DNA of 64,000 nt, from assembly GCA_963847965.1 (NCBI GenBank), contig CAWKCG010000026.1, forward strand, positions 124,001 through 188,000, given 5' to 3'. A program made the position numbers and the translations under genes. This DNA comes from Palsa-504 sp963847965. GTDB taxonomy: Bacteria; Actinomycetota; Actinomycetes; Streptosporangiales; Streptosporangiaceae. Under the pieces are notes generated by a model, which made no database searches, was not told the DNA's origin, and saw nothing but the letters and a program-made list of their open reading frames with translations. How positions within the stretch are numbered: the stretch's first letter is position 1; each line of letters begins with the position of its first letter. Below are positions 9,254-18,175 of this stretch, in pieces.

Positions 9254-9513
9254 CTAGGAGACCAGGCCGGGGGGCGCCGCGTCCAGGGTGGCCTGGATCG
9301 CCTGGGCCAGGGCCCGGGCGGACTCCGCGGTGAGCTCCACCGCGACGCGCGCTGAAGGCCCGGCCCCCGGGTCGAGGAAGTCGATGTTGAGGGTGTGCTC
9401 GGCCTGCGCGTGCACCGGGTGGTCGAAGTAGACGCTCGCGTCGGTCAGCTTGAACCAGCCGGCCCCTTCCCGCTCCCGCTGATCTGGACCTTCTCCGTCA
9501 GGTACGTGCACAT
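9254..9513 (-). CDS. small conserved protein (DUF6295-like), frameshifted
   Basis: The family start MCTYLTEKVQISGSGKG is read from ATG 9513, while the rest (AGWFKLTDASVYFDHPVHAQ, then EHTLNIDFLDPG) is in another frame to the stop at 9254. One missing G in the run near 9457 would join them into a protein of about 86 residues. Either the gene is recently mutated or the base was miscalled. Function of the family is unknown. Confidence 0.7.
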
Positions 9514-9571
9514 GTCGGCTCCTCTCGCGGCCGCCGGGCCCGCGCGGCGTCTTCAGTGAGAGACTTCCGCC

Positions 9572-10600
9572 ATGACGTACCTAGCCGCCGATGACCGTTA
9601 TAGCAGGCTCCCCTACCGCCGCTGCGGGCGCAGCGGGATTATGCTGCCCGAGGTGTCACTGGGGCTGTGGCAGAACTTCGGTGACGGCAAGCCGATCGAG
9701 GAGCAGCGCGCCGTCATACGCCGTGCCTTCGACCTGGGCGTCACCCACTTCGACCTGGCCAACAACTACGGACCTCCGTACGGCAGCGCGGAGATCAACT
9801 TCGGCCGGATCCTGCGCGAGGACCTGCGGCCCTACCGCGACGAGCTCATCATCTCGACCAAGGCCGGCTACGACATGTGGCCGGGCCCCTACGGCGAGTG
9901 GGGCTCCCGAAAGTACCTGCTGGCCAGCCTGGACGCCTCGCTGCGCAGGATGGGCCTGGACTACGTCGACATCTTCTACTCGCACCGGTTCGACCCGGAC
10001 ACCCCGCTCGAGGAGACGATGGGCGCGCTGGACACCGCCGTCCGGTCAGGCCGTGCGCTCTACGTGGGCATCTCCTCATATTCCGCCGAACGAACGGTGG
10101 AAGCCGTGTCCGTGCTCCGTCGCCTCGGCACACCGTTGCTCATCCACCAGCCGTCTTACTCGATGCTGAACCGCTGGATCGAGGGCGGGCTGCTAGATGT
10201 GCTCGGGCGCGAGGGCATCGGGTGCATCGCCTTCTCGCCGCTAGCCCAGGGGGTGCTCACCGGCAAATACCTGGGCGGCGTGCCGGCCGGCTCGCGGGCT
10301 AGCCTGGCCGGCGGCTCGCTGTCGGTCGACCAGATCTCCGAGCCGGTGCTCGCGCACGTGCGGGCGCTGAACCAGATCGCGCAGTCCCGCGGGCAGAGCC
10401 TGGCCCAGCTCGCGCTCTCCTGGGCGCTGCGCGACCCGCGCGTGACGTCGGTGCTGATCGGCGCGAGCAGCGTCGCGCAGCTAGAGGAGAACCTCGCCGC
10501 GGCCGCGCACACCACCTTCACCGACGACGAACTGGCCGCGATCGACCGCGACGCGGTGGAAGCGGGCATCAACATCTGGGCCTCCTCGAGCGCCCACTGA
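9572..10600 (+). CDS. aldo/keto reductase, L-glyceraldehyde-3-phosphate reductase (YghZ)-like
   Basis: 342 residues, ATG 9572 to TGA 10600. Catalytic tetrad positions are visible: Asp and Tyr in FDLANNYGPPYGSAE, Lys in ISTKAGYDMWPGPYGEWGSR, and His in DIFYSHRFDPDTP. The C-terminal cofactor segment is ITSVLIGASS-like (VTSVLIGASSVAQLEENL). The KAGYDMWPGPYGEWGSRKYL segment is typical of the YghZ/Gpr branch, which reduces L-glyceraldehyde-3-phosphate and other small aldehydes with NADPH. Appears complete. Confidence 0.9.
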   Translation: MTYLAADDRYSRLPYRRCGRSGIMLPEVSLGLWQNFGDGKPIEEQRAVIRRAFDLGVTHFDLANNYGPPYGSAEINFGRILREDLRPYRDELIISTKAGYDMWPGPYGEWGSRKYLLASLDASLRRMGLDYVDIFYSHRFDPDTPLEETMGALDTAVRSGRALYVGISSYSAERTVEAVSVLRRLGTPLLIHQPSYSMLNRWIEGGLLDVLGREGIGCIAFSPLAQGVLTGKYLGGVPAGSRASLAGGSLSVDQISEPVLAHVRALNQIAQSRGQSLAQLALSWALRDPRVTSVLIGASSVAQLEENLAAAAHTTFTDDELAAIDRDAVEAGINIWASSSAH

Positions 10601-10737
10601 CCTGAGGGGTCCACCCTGGGGTTGACGGTCGGTCAACCCGGGATCAGCCTGCGGGCCGATGCCCTGGGGGCCGGGGGTGCGTAGCCTGGTAGGTGCAGGT
10701 CCGCGAGAGGCGGATGCCGCCGGGAAAGGAACAAGCC

Positions 10738-11217
10738 ATGGATACGCCCACCAGGCAGTACGGGCCGGGCGACCTCCGGGTGTCTGACGCCGATCGCGAC
10801 CGGGCGGTGACCCAACTGAGCGGGCACTTCCAGGACGGCCGACTCACGCTCGAGGAATTCGACGAGCGGTCCAGTGAGGCTCTGCGCGCCAAGACCGGGC
10901 GGGACCTGGCGGGCCTGTTCACCGACCTGCCCACCGGCCCGGCTCGGGCCGCGGATATCGGGAACGCGGTCGCCGTCCCGGACGCCGGGCCGCGCCGGCC
11001 CGCCACGCGGGCCTGGGCGACGGCCGCGACGCTCAGCGCCGTCGCGATCGTCGTCCTCTTGCTGGTCAGGGTCGATGTGGGTCACCACGCGTTTGTCGTG
11101 CCGCTGCCGCTCATCGCCCTGCTGTTCATCGTCCGGCTGCTCATCTTCCGTGGCGTGTTCTGGGGGCGGTCGCGCCGTCGTCGCGCGCTGCCCGACGCCA
11201 CGGATCAGGACAGGTAG
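10738..11217 (+). CDS. DUF1707 membrane protein overlapping the duplicated hydrolase 3' end
   Basis: 159 residues from ATG 10738 with AAAGGA upstream. DUF1707 core: LRVSDADRDRAVTQLSGHFQ, then GRLTLEEFDERSSEALRAKT; two hydrophobic segments around residues 100-140. Its last four codons and stop lie inside the duplicated dienelactone hydrolase 3' sequence (from 11205), convergently overlapping it by 13 bases. That overlap indicates the original chromosomal order was this gene facing the hydrolase gene, before the island separated them. Confidence 0.88.
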   Translation: MDTPTRQYGPGDLRVSDADRDRAVTQLSGHFQDGRLTLEEFDERSSEALRAKTGRDLAGLFTDLPTGPARAADIGNAVAVPDAGPRRPATRAWATAATLSAVAIVVLLLVRVDVGHHAFVVPLPLIALLFIVRLLIFRGVFWGRSRRRRALPDATDQDR

Positions 11218-11409
11218 CGGTCAAACCAGGTCCAGATCTGCGACCAGCCGTCCATGGCGGCTTCGGGGCGGTAGGCGGTGCGGTTCACGGAGAAGAACGC
11301 GTGACCCGCGCCCGGGTAGGAGTGGAACTCGTAGGTCTTGCCCTGGTCCTTGAGCTCCTGCTCGAGCTCGGCCACCTGGTCGGGCGAGGGGTACTGGTCA
11401 TCCGCACCG
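11205..11409 (-). pseudogene. dienelactone hydrolase 3'-end fragment (left copy of 205-bp direct repeat)
   Basis: This is the last about 68 codons of a dienelactone hydrolase, beginning exactly at the TGA stop (11205-11207). It matches 31861-32065 at a constant offset of 20,656 with only four differences (11289, 11304, 11382, 11406). Homology stops abruptly on both sides. It is non-functional by itself and marks the left edge of the defence island. Confidence 0.93.
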
Positions 11410-11443
11410 GCTCGCCGCGGCCCAGCGCGAGGCGATCAGGCCC

Positions 11444-11523
11444 GCCGCAATGGAGCCCGCAGCCACGCGGGTCGTGTCGATTCCGGTGCCCCAATGGGCC
11501 TGCCTTTGGAATGGTGGGAACAC
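11444..11523. repeat. degenerate CRISPR repeats at the leader-distal end
   Basis: A half repeat (11444-11460, identical to the first 17 bases of the consensus) is followed after only about 27 unrelated bases by a full-length but mutated repeat at 11488-11523 (about six changes, including loss of stem pairing). Decay at this side identifies it as the old, leader-distal end of the array. Confidence 0.85.
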
Positions 11524-11558
11524 CCGCCCGCCGACGCGGAGGACCCGTACCCGGAGGT

Positions 11559-14500
11559 GCCGCAATGGAGCCCGCCTTGGAATGGCGGGAACACCTCCTG
11601 CTCATCCGGAGGCAGGCAGCCGACCGGCTCGCCGCAATGGAGCCCGCCTTGGAATGGCGGGAACACTGGTGGTGGTCGACGGGGTGGTGAAGAAAATGGT
11701 GTTGCCGCAATGGAGCCCGCCTTGGAATGGCGGGAACACCTCGGGTACGGGGTCCAGACCGCGATCTGGACGCGGGCCGCAATGGAGCCCGCCTTGGAAT
11801 GGCGGGAACACGTCCAGGGCCTGACCAACGGCACCACGCCGGACATCGTGCCGCAATGGAGCCCGCCTTGGAATGGCGGGAACACCATCGTCCCCACCGA
11901 GGAGCCGTGCCGGTCCTGGCCGCCGCAATGGAGCCCGCCTTGGAATGGCGGGAACACGCCACCTCGGCCATGTCAGCTGGCAGAGCATGGGGAGCCGCAA
12001 TGGAGCCCGCCTTGGAATGGCGGGAACACGGTTCGTCATCGTCGCCGTCCGGGTCGTCGCCGACTATGCCGCAATGGAGCCCGCCTTGGAATGGCGGGAA
12101 CACCGGGGTGGCGGAAGCCCAAACGGAGCTTCAGCAACGGGCCGCAATGGAGCCCGCCTTGGAATGGCGGGAACACCTCGCATGGCCGAGGTCGAGAGGC
12201 TTCGGCCGAATGGCCGGAGCCGGGATTCCGCCCGCCGCAATGGAGCCCGCCTTGGAATGGCGGGAACACCCCGGGGCTGACGCACCGACCGCGCCGGAGC
12301 CAGGTGCCGCAATGGAGCCCGCCTTGGAATGGCGGGAACACCGGTCGGGACGCTCTCGGCGCAGGCGTTCGGCTCAGTAAGCCGCAATGGAGCCCGCCTT
12401 GGAATGGCGGGAACACCTGCCTGTATGCCTGGTCGCCTGCTTGCGATCGTCGCCGCAATGGAGCCCGCCTTGGAATGGCGGGAACACCGGCCGTACCGCA
12501 CCGGGCATGTCTCCGACGCGCCGCAATGGAGCCCGCCTTGGAATGGCGGGAACACCCGATGACCTGCACGTCGACGAGCCAGGCCTCAGCGCCGCAATGG
12601 AGCCCGCCTTGGAATGGCGGGAACACCTCGGCGCGCGCCGTCGGTGACCTGGCACGCGAGCCGCCGCAATGGAGCCCGCCTTGGAATGGCGGGAACACGC
12701 CCGCACCGGCCCGGGAGCGCCGGCCGCCGTGCAGGCCGCAATGGAGCCCGCCTTGGAATGGCGGGAACACCGCGCCGATGCCGGACCTGCCGCGCGCCGT
12801 CGCGGAGGCCGCAATGGAGCCCGCCTTGGAATGGCGGGAACACCTCGAACGGTAGCCGGCGTCGGCGGCCTGACGGACGGGCCGCAATGGAGCCCGCCTT
12901 GGAATGGCGGGAACACCTGCAGCTGCGAGCCCGGTGACCGGCGCCTGTCGTGAGGCCGCAATGGAGCCCGCCTTGGAATGGCGGGAACACCCCGGCACGA
13001 CGGCCGGGACGACCCCCGCTCCTGCGGCGCCGCAATGGAGCCCGCCTTGGAATGGCGGGAACACCGGCCACTGGCGGTGCAGACCCGGCCGCGGTCGTCG
13101 GCGCCGCAATGGAGCCCGCCTTGGAATGGCGGGAACACGGCGACGATCTGGTCGACGGTCGACCTGCTCGGCGGCGCCGCAATGGAGCCCGCCTTGGAAT
13201 GGCGGGAACACCCACCGCTAGCAGCTGCCGAGTCGGACCAGATGACCCGCCGCAATGGAGCCCGCCTTGGAATGGCGGGAACACGACGAGCCCCGCGACA
13301 GCGTACATCTGGGATCTTAGCCGCAATGGAGCCCGCCTTGGAATGGCGGGAACACCACGCTGCCGTACCGGGACGGCCCGTGCTGGACCTGCCGCAATGG
13401 AGCCCGCCTTGGAATGGCGGGAACACGGGACTGCGCCACTGGCGTGCGGACCGCCGGCGGGCGTGCCGCAATGGAGCCCGCCTTGGAATGGCGGGAACAC
13501 GCCGCCGTGGCACGTCCAGGTCGGCCTGCACGGGAGCCGCAATGGAGCCCGCCTTGGAATGGCGGGAACACCCTCGACGGACCTGCGTCGGCAAGCGTGG
13601 ACAAGCCGTGCCGCAATGGAGCCCGCCTTGGAATGGCGGGAACACCCCGCAACTTCCCGGACGCTGACAGCAGCGCTCGCAGCGCCGCAATGGAGCCCGC
13701 CTTGGAATGGCGGGAACACCGCAGTCACTCGGCCGGTCGGTCCGCGAGCGCCGGAAGGCCGCAATGGAGCCCGCCTTGGAATGGCGGGAACACCCGGGTC
13801 CAGCTCGATCACCGCCGCGTCGCTGTCGTGGCCGCAATGGAGCCCGCCTTGGAATGGCGGGAACACCCGACTCGTTCTAGAGGGCGATCCGACGGCAATG
13901 GCCGGCCGCAATGGAGCCCGCCTTGGAATGGCGGGAACACAACTACTGTCCTTGCCGGGCTAAGGTCTGCCAATCCGCCGCAATGGAGCCCGCCTTGGAA
14001 TGGCGGGAACACCTGCTCGGCGACTGACCAGCCGCTGGCGCGTGCCGGCGGCCGCAATGGAGCCCGCCTTGGAATGGCGGGAACACCTCACGGCGTAAGG
14101 GCGTGCCATTCCGCGCGCAGCGGTGCCGCAATGGAGCCCGCCTTGGAATGGCGGGAACACCATGCCAGTGAACGGCTGGCTGCGGGCAGCGGTCGCCGCA
14201 ATGGAGCCCGCCTTGGAATGGCGGGAACACCCTTGCCGCACCGCCACGACTCCGGGCAGCATCACGTGCCGCAATGGAGCCCGCCTTGGAATGGCGGGAA
14301 CACCGCAGCTGCCTACCAAGGGAATCCGACGGGACGTGCGCCGCAATGGAGCCCGCCTTGGAATGGCGGGAACACCCGCGCCAGGCCTCGAAGGCGCGGT
14401 CGGCCCGCGAGCCGCAATGGAGCCCGCCTTGGAATGGCGGGAACACCAGCGAGAATGTCCCGAGTGCGGCTGACGTGCGGAGCCGCAATGGAGCCCGCCT

Positions 14501-15310
14501 TGGAATGGCGGGAACACTTGCCGAGATTGCGGAGATCATCGCGAGCAGATGTGGCCGCAATGGAGCCCGCCTTGGAATGGCGGGAACACGTGAATGCAGG
14601 CCACGCGGCCCGGCGCGAGCACGCGGCCGCAATGGAGCCCGCCTTGGAATGGCGGGAACACCGGTAACGGAGCTGGCGGCAGTGGCGGCGGAGGAGCGCC
14701 GCAATGGAGCCCGCCTTGGAATGGCGGGAACACCCCGGTCGCGGCCGGCTGCCGCGCTGGCGTGGAAGCCGCAATGGAGCCCGCCTTGGAATGGCGGGAA
14801 CACCGACGACGTCACGGCCGACGCGGAACTGGGCGTCAACGCCGCAATGGAGCCCGCCTTGGAATGGCGGGAACACCTGCTAATGTGACAGACTATGACC
14901 GATCCAGCGACAGGCCGCAATGGAGCCCGCCTTGGAATGGCGGGAACACGACGGACTGCGAAAAGTGGCATGCACTAGGCACAACCACGCCGCAATGGAG
15001 CCCGCCTTGGAATGGCGGGAACACCCCGGGCGCGTACCGGGCAAGGCGTACTCACGGCCGCCGCAATGGAGCCCGCCTTGGAATGGCGGGAACACCTGCT
15101 GCGCCGCGGCGACTCAGACGGCCTCAGCGCCGCCGCAATGGAGCCCGCCTTGGAATGGCGGGAACACCTGCGCCAACCGCGTCGACCGGCTACCAGCGGC
15201 CGCCGCAATGGAGCCCGCCTTGGAATGGCGGGAACACCGTGCGCTGTCCGCGACGTCACCGGCACCGAGCGTCCGCCGCAATGGAGCCCGCCTTGGAATG
15301 GCGGGAACAC
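11559..15310 (-). CRISPR. CRISPR array, 52 identical 36-bp repeats
   Basis: I counted 52 perfect copies of a 36-bp repeat, first at 11559-11594 and last at 15275-15310, mean period 73 bp, spacers mostly 32-39 bp. One spacer (12177-12233) is 57 bp. On the transcribed (minus) strand the repeat begins GTGTTCCCGCC and ends CTCCATTGCGGC; the stem CCCGCC/GGCGGG surrounds a 7-base loop ATTCCAA. The decayed repeats are at the left and cas2 at the right, so the leader is on the right and transcription runs leftward, the same way as the cas genes. The adjoining cas genes make it type I-U (now I-G). Confidence 0.98.
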
Positions 15311-15480
15311 GGCTCGCGAAATTTAGGCCGTATAAGCTGCGCGGACGCGAGGTCGTGCGAGCGGTGGGCATGAGTATAGCGCTGGAACCCCTCTATGGAC
15401 TTGTCAAGCTGCTAAAGAAGGCCACTGACCTGCATGCGAACGCTCCCTGGGTAGAGAGTCACCACCTCGGCGCTCGCAGC
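15311..15480 (-). promoter_or_regulatory. CRISPR leader
   Basis: The 170 bases between the newest repeat and the cas2 stop are clearly richer in A/T than the surroundings (for example AAATTTAGGCCGTATAAG at 15319-15336 and CTGCTAAAGAAGG near 15409). Position next to the adaptation genes and opposite the decayed end make this the leader holding the pre-crRNA promoter and the integration site. An exact -10 is not assigned. Confidence 0.75.
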
Positions 15481-15768
15481 TCAGATGATGAGTGCAGTCG
15501 AGGACGGTAGTTTCTCATGACGTCCGAGGAAGAGGAAGCGGGTGGAGTCACCAGCCTGTCCGAGGTCGATGACGATCACACTATCCTCTGATGGCTTCAT
15601 GAGAGCCTCGATATCCCCGCGCATGATGATCTTCTCCTGGTCTGACAGGTCACAGACGAAAACCGAGTACTGGATGCGCGTGCCGTATCCCTCCATGCAC
15701 CCGGCGACGCTCCGGAGCCGGCGGTCGTCCCGGATGTCGTAGGCCACTAGGTACCGGCGCCGGGCCAT
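15481..15768 (-). CDS. cas2: CRISPR-associated Cas2
   Basis: 95 residues from ATG 15768. The ferredoxin-like fold starts RRYLVAYDIRDDRRLRSVAG with the conserved Asp at the end of strand 1, followed by GTRIQYSVFVCDLSDQEK and a C-terminal strand DSVIVIDLGQ. Cas2 is the structural core of the Cas1-Cas2 spacer integrase. It lies 8 bases after the cas4/cas1 stop and before the leader, so the two are cotranscribed. Confidence 0.95.
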   Translation of the reverse strand: MARRRYLVAYDIRDDRRLRSVAGCMEGYGTRIQYSVFVCDLSDQEKIIMRGDIEALMKPSEDSVIVIDLGQAGDSTRFLFLGRHEKLPSSTALII

Positions 15769-15776
15769 GACCGCGC

Positions 15777-17426
15777 CTACCTAGTGACCAATGGCGTGTA
15801 GGCAGGCAACTCCCCGGTTAGCCGGGCCGCGAGGATCCGGGCCTGCAACTCGACGGCACGGCGGTAGCTGACCTTATAACCGAACAAGGGATGCCGCACC
15901 TCCGTGGTCATCCGCCGTTCCCACGCCCTGATCACTGTCTTGCGTCCCTCGGCGGTCAAGGTCACGGCGCCCGCGCGGACCAGGAAGTCCGAAGGCCCGA
16001 TCTCACGGTTGTTCACGCAGGTGAGCACGGTGGAATCGGCGAGCAGGGGGCGGAACTCCTCAGCCAAGTCCAAAGCGAGGGCAGGGCGTCCGAACCGCGG
16101 GCGGTGGTACAGCCCGATATAGGGGTCGAAACCCACCGCCAGGCAGGCCGCCAGCAGCTCCTTGGTCAGCAAGCCGTAGCAGAAGGACAGCAGGCAGTTG
16201 ACCGCGTCGGTCGGCGGGCGGCGGTTGCGCAGCCCGGTGAAGCTCGGGCCCGACAGGCGGGCCGCCCCGGTCAGCAGCGAGGGGAAGGCCTCGAAGTAAA
16301 GGCGCGCCGCGGTGCCCTCGATGCCAAGCAATGAGGCGGCATCCCCGGCCTGTTCGGCCTGTTCTGCCAGCGCCGCGAGCTGGGCGACGCGTCGTGTCAT
16401 CGCGTCGTCCCCGTGACGGCGCAGCAGCACGCGACAATTCCTGATCTTGCCTGCGATCATCCGCCGCGGGTCGTCGAGCTGTCCTCGCGCCGCAGCGGTG
16501 GTCTGCCGGACGCGGAGCATAACGTTCTTGCTCGGCAGGCCGGCACTCAGCCCCAGCAGCCAGCCGCCGTAGGAGAAGTGAAAGACCTCGACTTCTCGCT
16601 CGAACAGGGCCCGCATGGCCTGGGCGGTGACCTGCACGTTCCCGTACGCGCAGACATGCAGGACGTCGATCAGGCGGACGCTGGCCAGCAGCTCGCGGTA
16701 CTTCGAGACCGTCAGCCGCCCGCCGTCGATGCCCACGACCGAGCCCGGCTCGGCCACATACAGCGGCACCGCATCGGAGTCGGCGGCGATCAGCCGCCGT
16801 GGGCGGCTGCCCTGCCGCGCCGAGAGCACGTTCACCTCGTCGGGCAGGCAGATGCCCGCCAGCGAGCAGCGCGGGCACTTCGGGCTCGACCGCAACGGCG
16901 GAGGCGGGGCCAGGCGGGTCGCGGTCGCCCGTGCCTCGCTGACGACCTGCAAGGTGCGCGTCACCAGGTCCGGCGTCACCTCTACCGGCACGCGCTGCCG
17001 GGTCTCCGCGTAAAAGATCTCTCCCCGGTCTGCCCGGTAGCCGTGCTCGCGCAGCAGGAGGACCTGGGCGCATACCTGCACCGCGTCCGCCTCCCACGGT
17101 CCGCCGTCCCGCGAGGGCCGACCTTTCTTGGTGTCGACCGGCACGACGCCCCCGTCCGCTCCTTCGAGCAGGTCGAGTTGCGCGATGATGCCGAGCGTCT
17201 CACTGGACAGCTCCACCGAACGCGCCGCCTTCACCTCACCCTCGGCGGGCAGCGGGGCAGCCCCGCCGCCCGCGTCCACGCGACGGTGCTGCCGGTCTCC
17301 CTCCGCGGTGTCGTAGCTCGAGGCCCACAGCTGATCGACCCACTCGAGGAAGAACAGACGGGGGCAGTAGGCATACTCATTGAGCATCCGCGCGGGCACC
17401 AGCTCCGGCACCCCGGTGATCGTCAT
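15777..17426 (-). CDS. cas4/cas1: Cas4/Cas1 fusion protein
   Basis: 549 residues from ATG 17426 (GGGAGGGG upstream); an upstream extension of the open frame lacks family similarity. Residues 1 to about 200 are Cas4: Cys21 in NEYAYCPRLFFLEW, nuclease motif with VVPVDTKKG (Asp98, Lys100), and the cluster Cys184, Cys187, Cys193 in KCPRCSLAGIC for a 4Fe-4S centre. The rest is Cas1: GIDGGRLTVSKY, the Glu in IEGTAARLYFEAF, and His/Asp in LYHRPRFGRPALALDLAEEF. Fused Cas4/Cas1 is a known trait of type I-U systems; Cas4 trims and orients prespacers by PAM, and Cas1 integrates them. It has its own promoter region separated from csb3. Confidence 0.95.
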   Translation of the reverse strand: MTITGVPELVPARMLNEYAYCPRLFFLEWVDQLWASSYDTAEGDRQHRRVDAGGGAAPLPAEGEVKAARSVELSSETLGIIAQLDLLEGADGGVVPVDTKKGRPSRDGGPWEADAVQVCAQVLLLREHGYRADRGEIFYAETRQRVPVEVTPDLVTRTLQVVSEARATATRLAPPPPLRSSPKCPRCSLAGICLPDEVNVLSARQGSRPRRLIAADSDAVPLYVAEPGSVVGIDGGRLTVSKYRELLASVRLIDVLHVCAYGNVQVTAQAMRALFEREVEVFHFSYGGWLLGLSAGLPSKNVMLRVRQTTAAARGQLDDPRRMIAGKIRNCRVLLRRHGDDAMTRRVAQLAALAEQAEQAGDAASLLGIEGTAARLYFEAFPSLLTGAARLSGPSFTGLRNRRPPTDAVNCLLSFCYGLLTKELLAACLAVGFDPYIGLYHRPRFGRPALALDLAEEFRPLLADSTVLTCVNNREIGPSDFLVRAGAVTLTAEGRKTVIRAWERRMTTEVRHPLFGYKVSYRRAVELQARILAARLTGELPAYTPLVTR

Positions 17427-17541
17427 ATCCCCTCCCAGCCGCTCATGCCGCCTGACGGGTTCTCGCTTCCAACGCGCAGAGGTTGAAACGGCACTGTCGG
17501 ACCTGCCTGCCCGACAGGCAGTAACTTCGCCCGTGACTGCG

Positions 17542-17580
17542 ACCATACCTGCTCCAGTAATTTCCAGTATATTCCATTGT
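17542..17580 (-). promoter_or_regulatory. triple 10-bp CTGGAA-type repeat and -10 box upstream of cas4/cas1
   Basis: On the + strand three consecutive 10-mers read GCTCCAGTAA, TTTCCAGTAT, ATTCCATTGT (17551-17580), that is, CTGGA(A)-type half-sites on the gene strand, one per helical turn. A TATGGT hexamer (complement of 17542-17547) follows 4 bases later. The same arrangement precedes the nuclease-helicase operon at 31776-31812. An activator or repressor binding one face of DNA is the simplest reading. Predicted 5' leader of cas4/cas1 is about 110 bases. Confidence 0.65.
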
Positions 17581-17731
17581 ACTCGGATCACCGTACGTTC
17601 TTCAACGCTGCGTTAGCACCTAACGGCTGGCTCTAGTTCGGGGTCTTCGTCGCCGACAATCTGCGCATAAAAGATACGACAGCTTCGATATAATCAGGCC
17701 GTCAACTTCCGCATTCTCGGACCGCGCACTA

Positions 17732-18175
17732 CCTGGAGCCAAGGTTCACATGGTGGACAGCGGGTTGGCGGCATATCTGCTCGGGATCAACGACTCCAGG
17801 CTTGGCGCCCGCGACCCGAGCATGCTCACCGAGTTCGGCCATCTGGTCGAGACATTCGCCGTCAACGAGCTGATCAAGCAGGCGGGATGGTCCTTTATAC
17901 CGGTGCGCTGCGCCCACTTCAGGACAAGGGACGGCCACGAGGTGGACCTCATCGTGGAGAGCGCCGTGGGAAAGATCGCCGGAGTCGAGGTCAAGGCATC
18001 GGCGACGATCACGGACTCCGACTTCCGCGGGCTTCGCCTGCTTCGGGACAGGCTCGGCACAGGCTTCGTCGGCGGAGTGCTGCTGAACCTCGGCCAGCGC
18101 TCGTACACCTACGAGGACCGGCTGCACGTCATGCCGCTGGACCGGCTATGGACGTCGTCAACGGCGTGCCCGTAA
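17732..18175 (+). pseudogene. DUF4143 AAA-ATPase family protein, C-terminal fragment
   Basis: The frame PGAKVHMVDSGLAAYLLGIN, then FGHLVETFAVNELIKQ, RTRDGHEVDLIVES, AGVEVKAS and a typical end is the C-terminal DUF4143 nuclease-like part of a roughly 400-residue ATPase. The N-terminal P-loop ATPase is absent; homology begins about 18 bases before the first ATG (17750). It overlaps the 3' end of csb3 by 18 bases on the opposite strand and sits between interference and adaptation genes. A scar of an earlier insertion or rearrangement within the cas locus is likely. Confidence 0.85.

Noticed and set aside
11285..15373. Many long open frames across 11.3-15.4 kb coding for repetitive proteins such as PQWSPPWNGGNT units
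   Set aside because: They are translations of the CRISPR array: the 36-base repeat has no stop in several frames and spacers are near 36 bases. No real protein is encoded.
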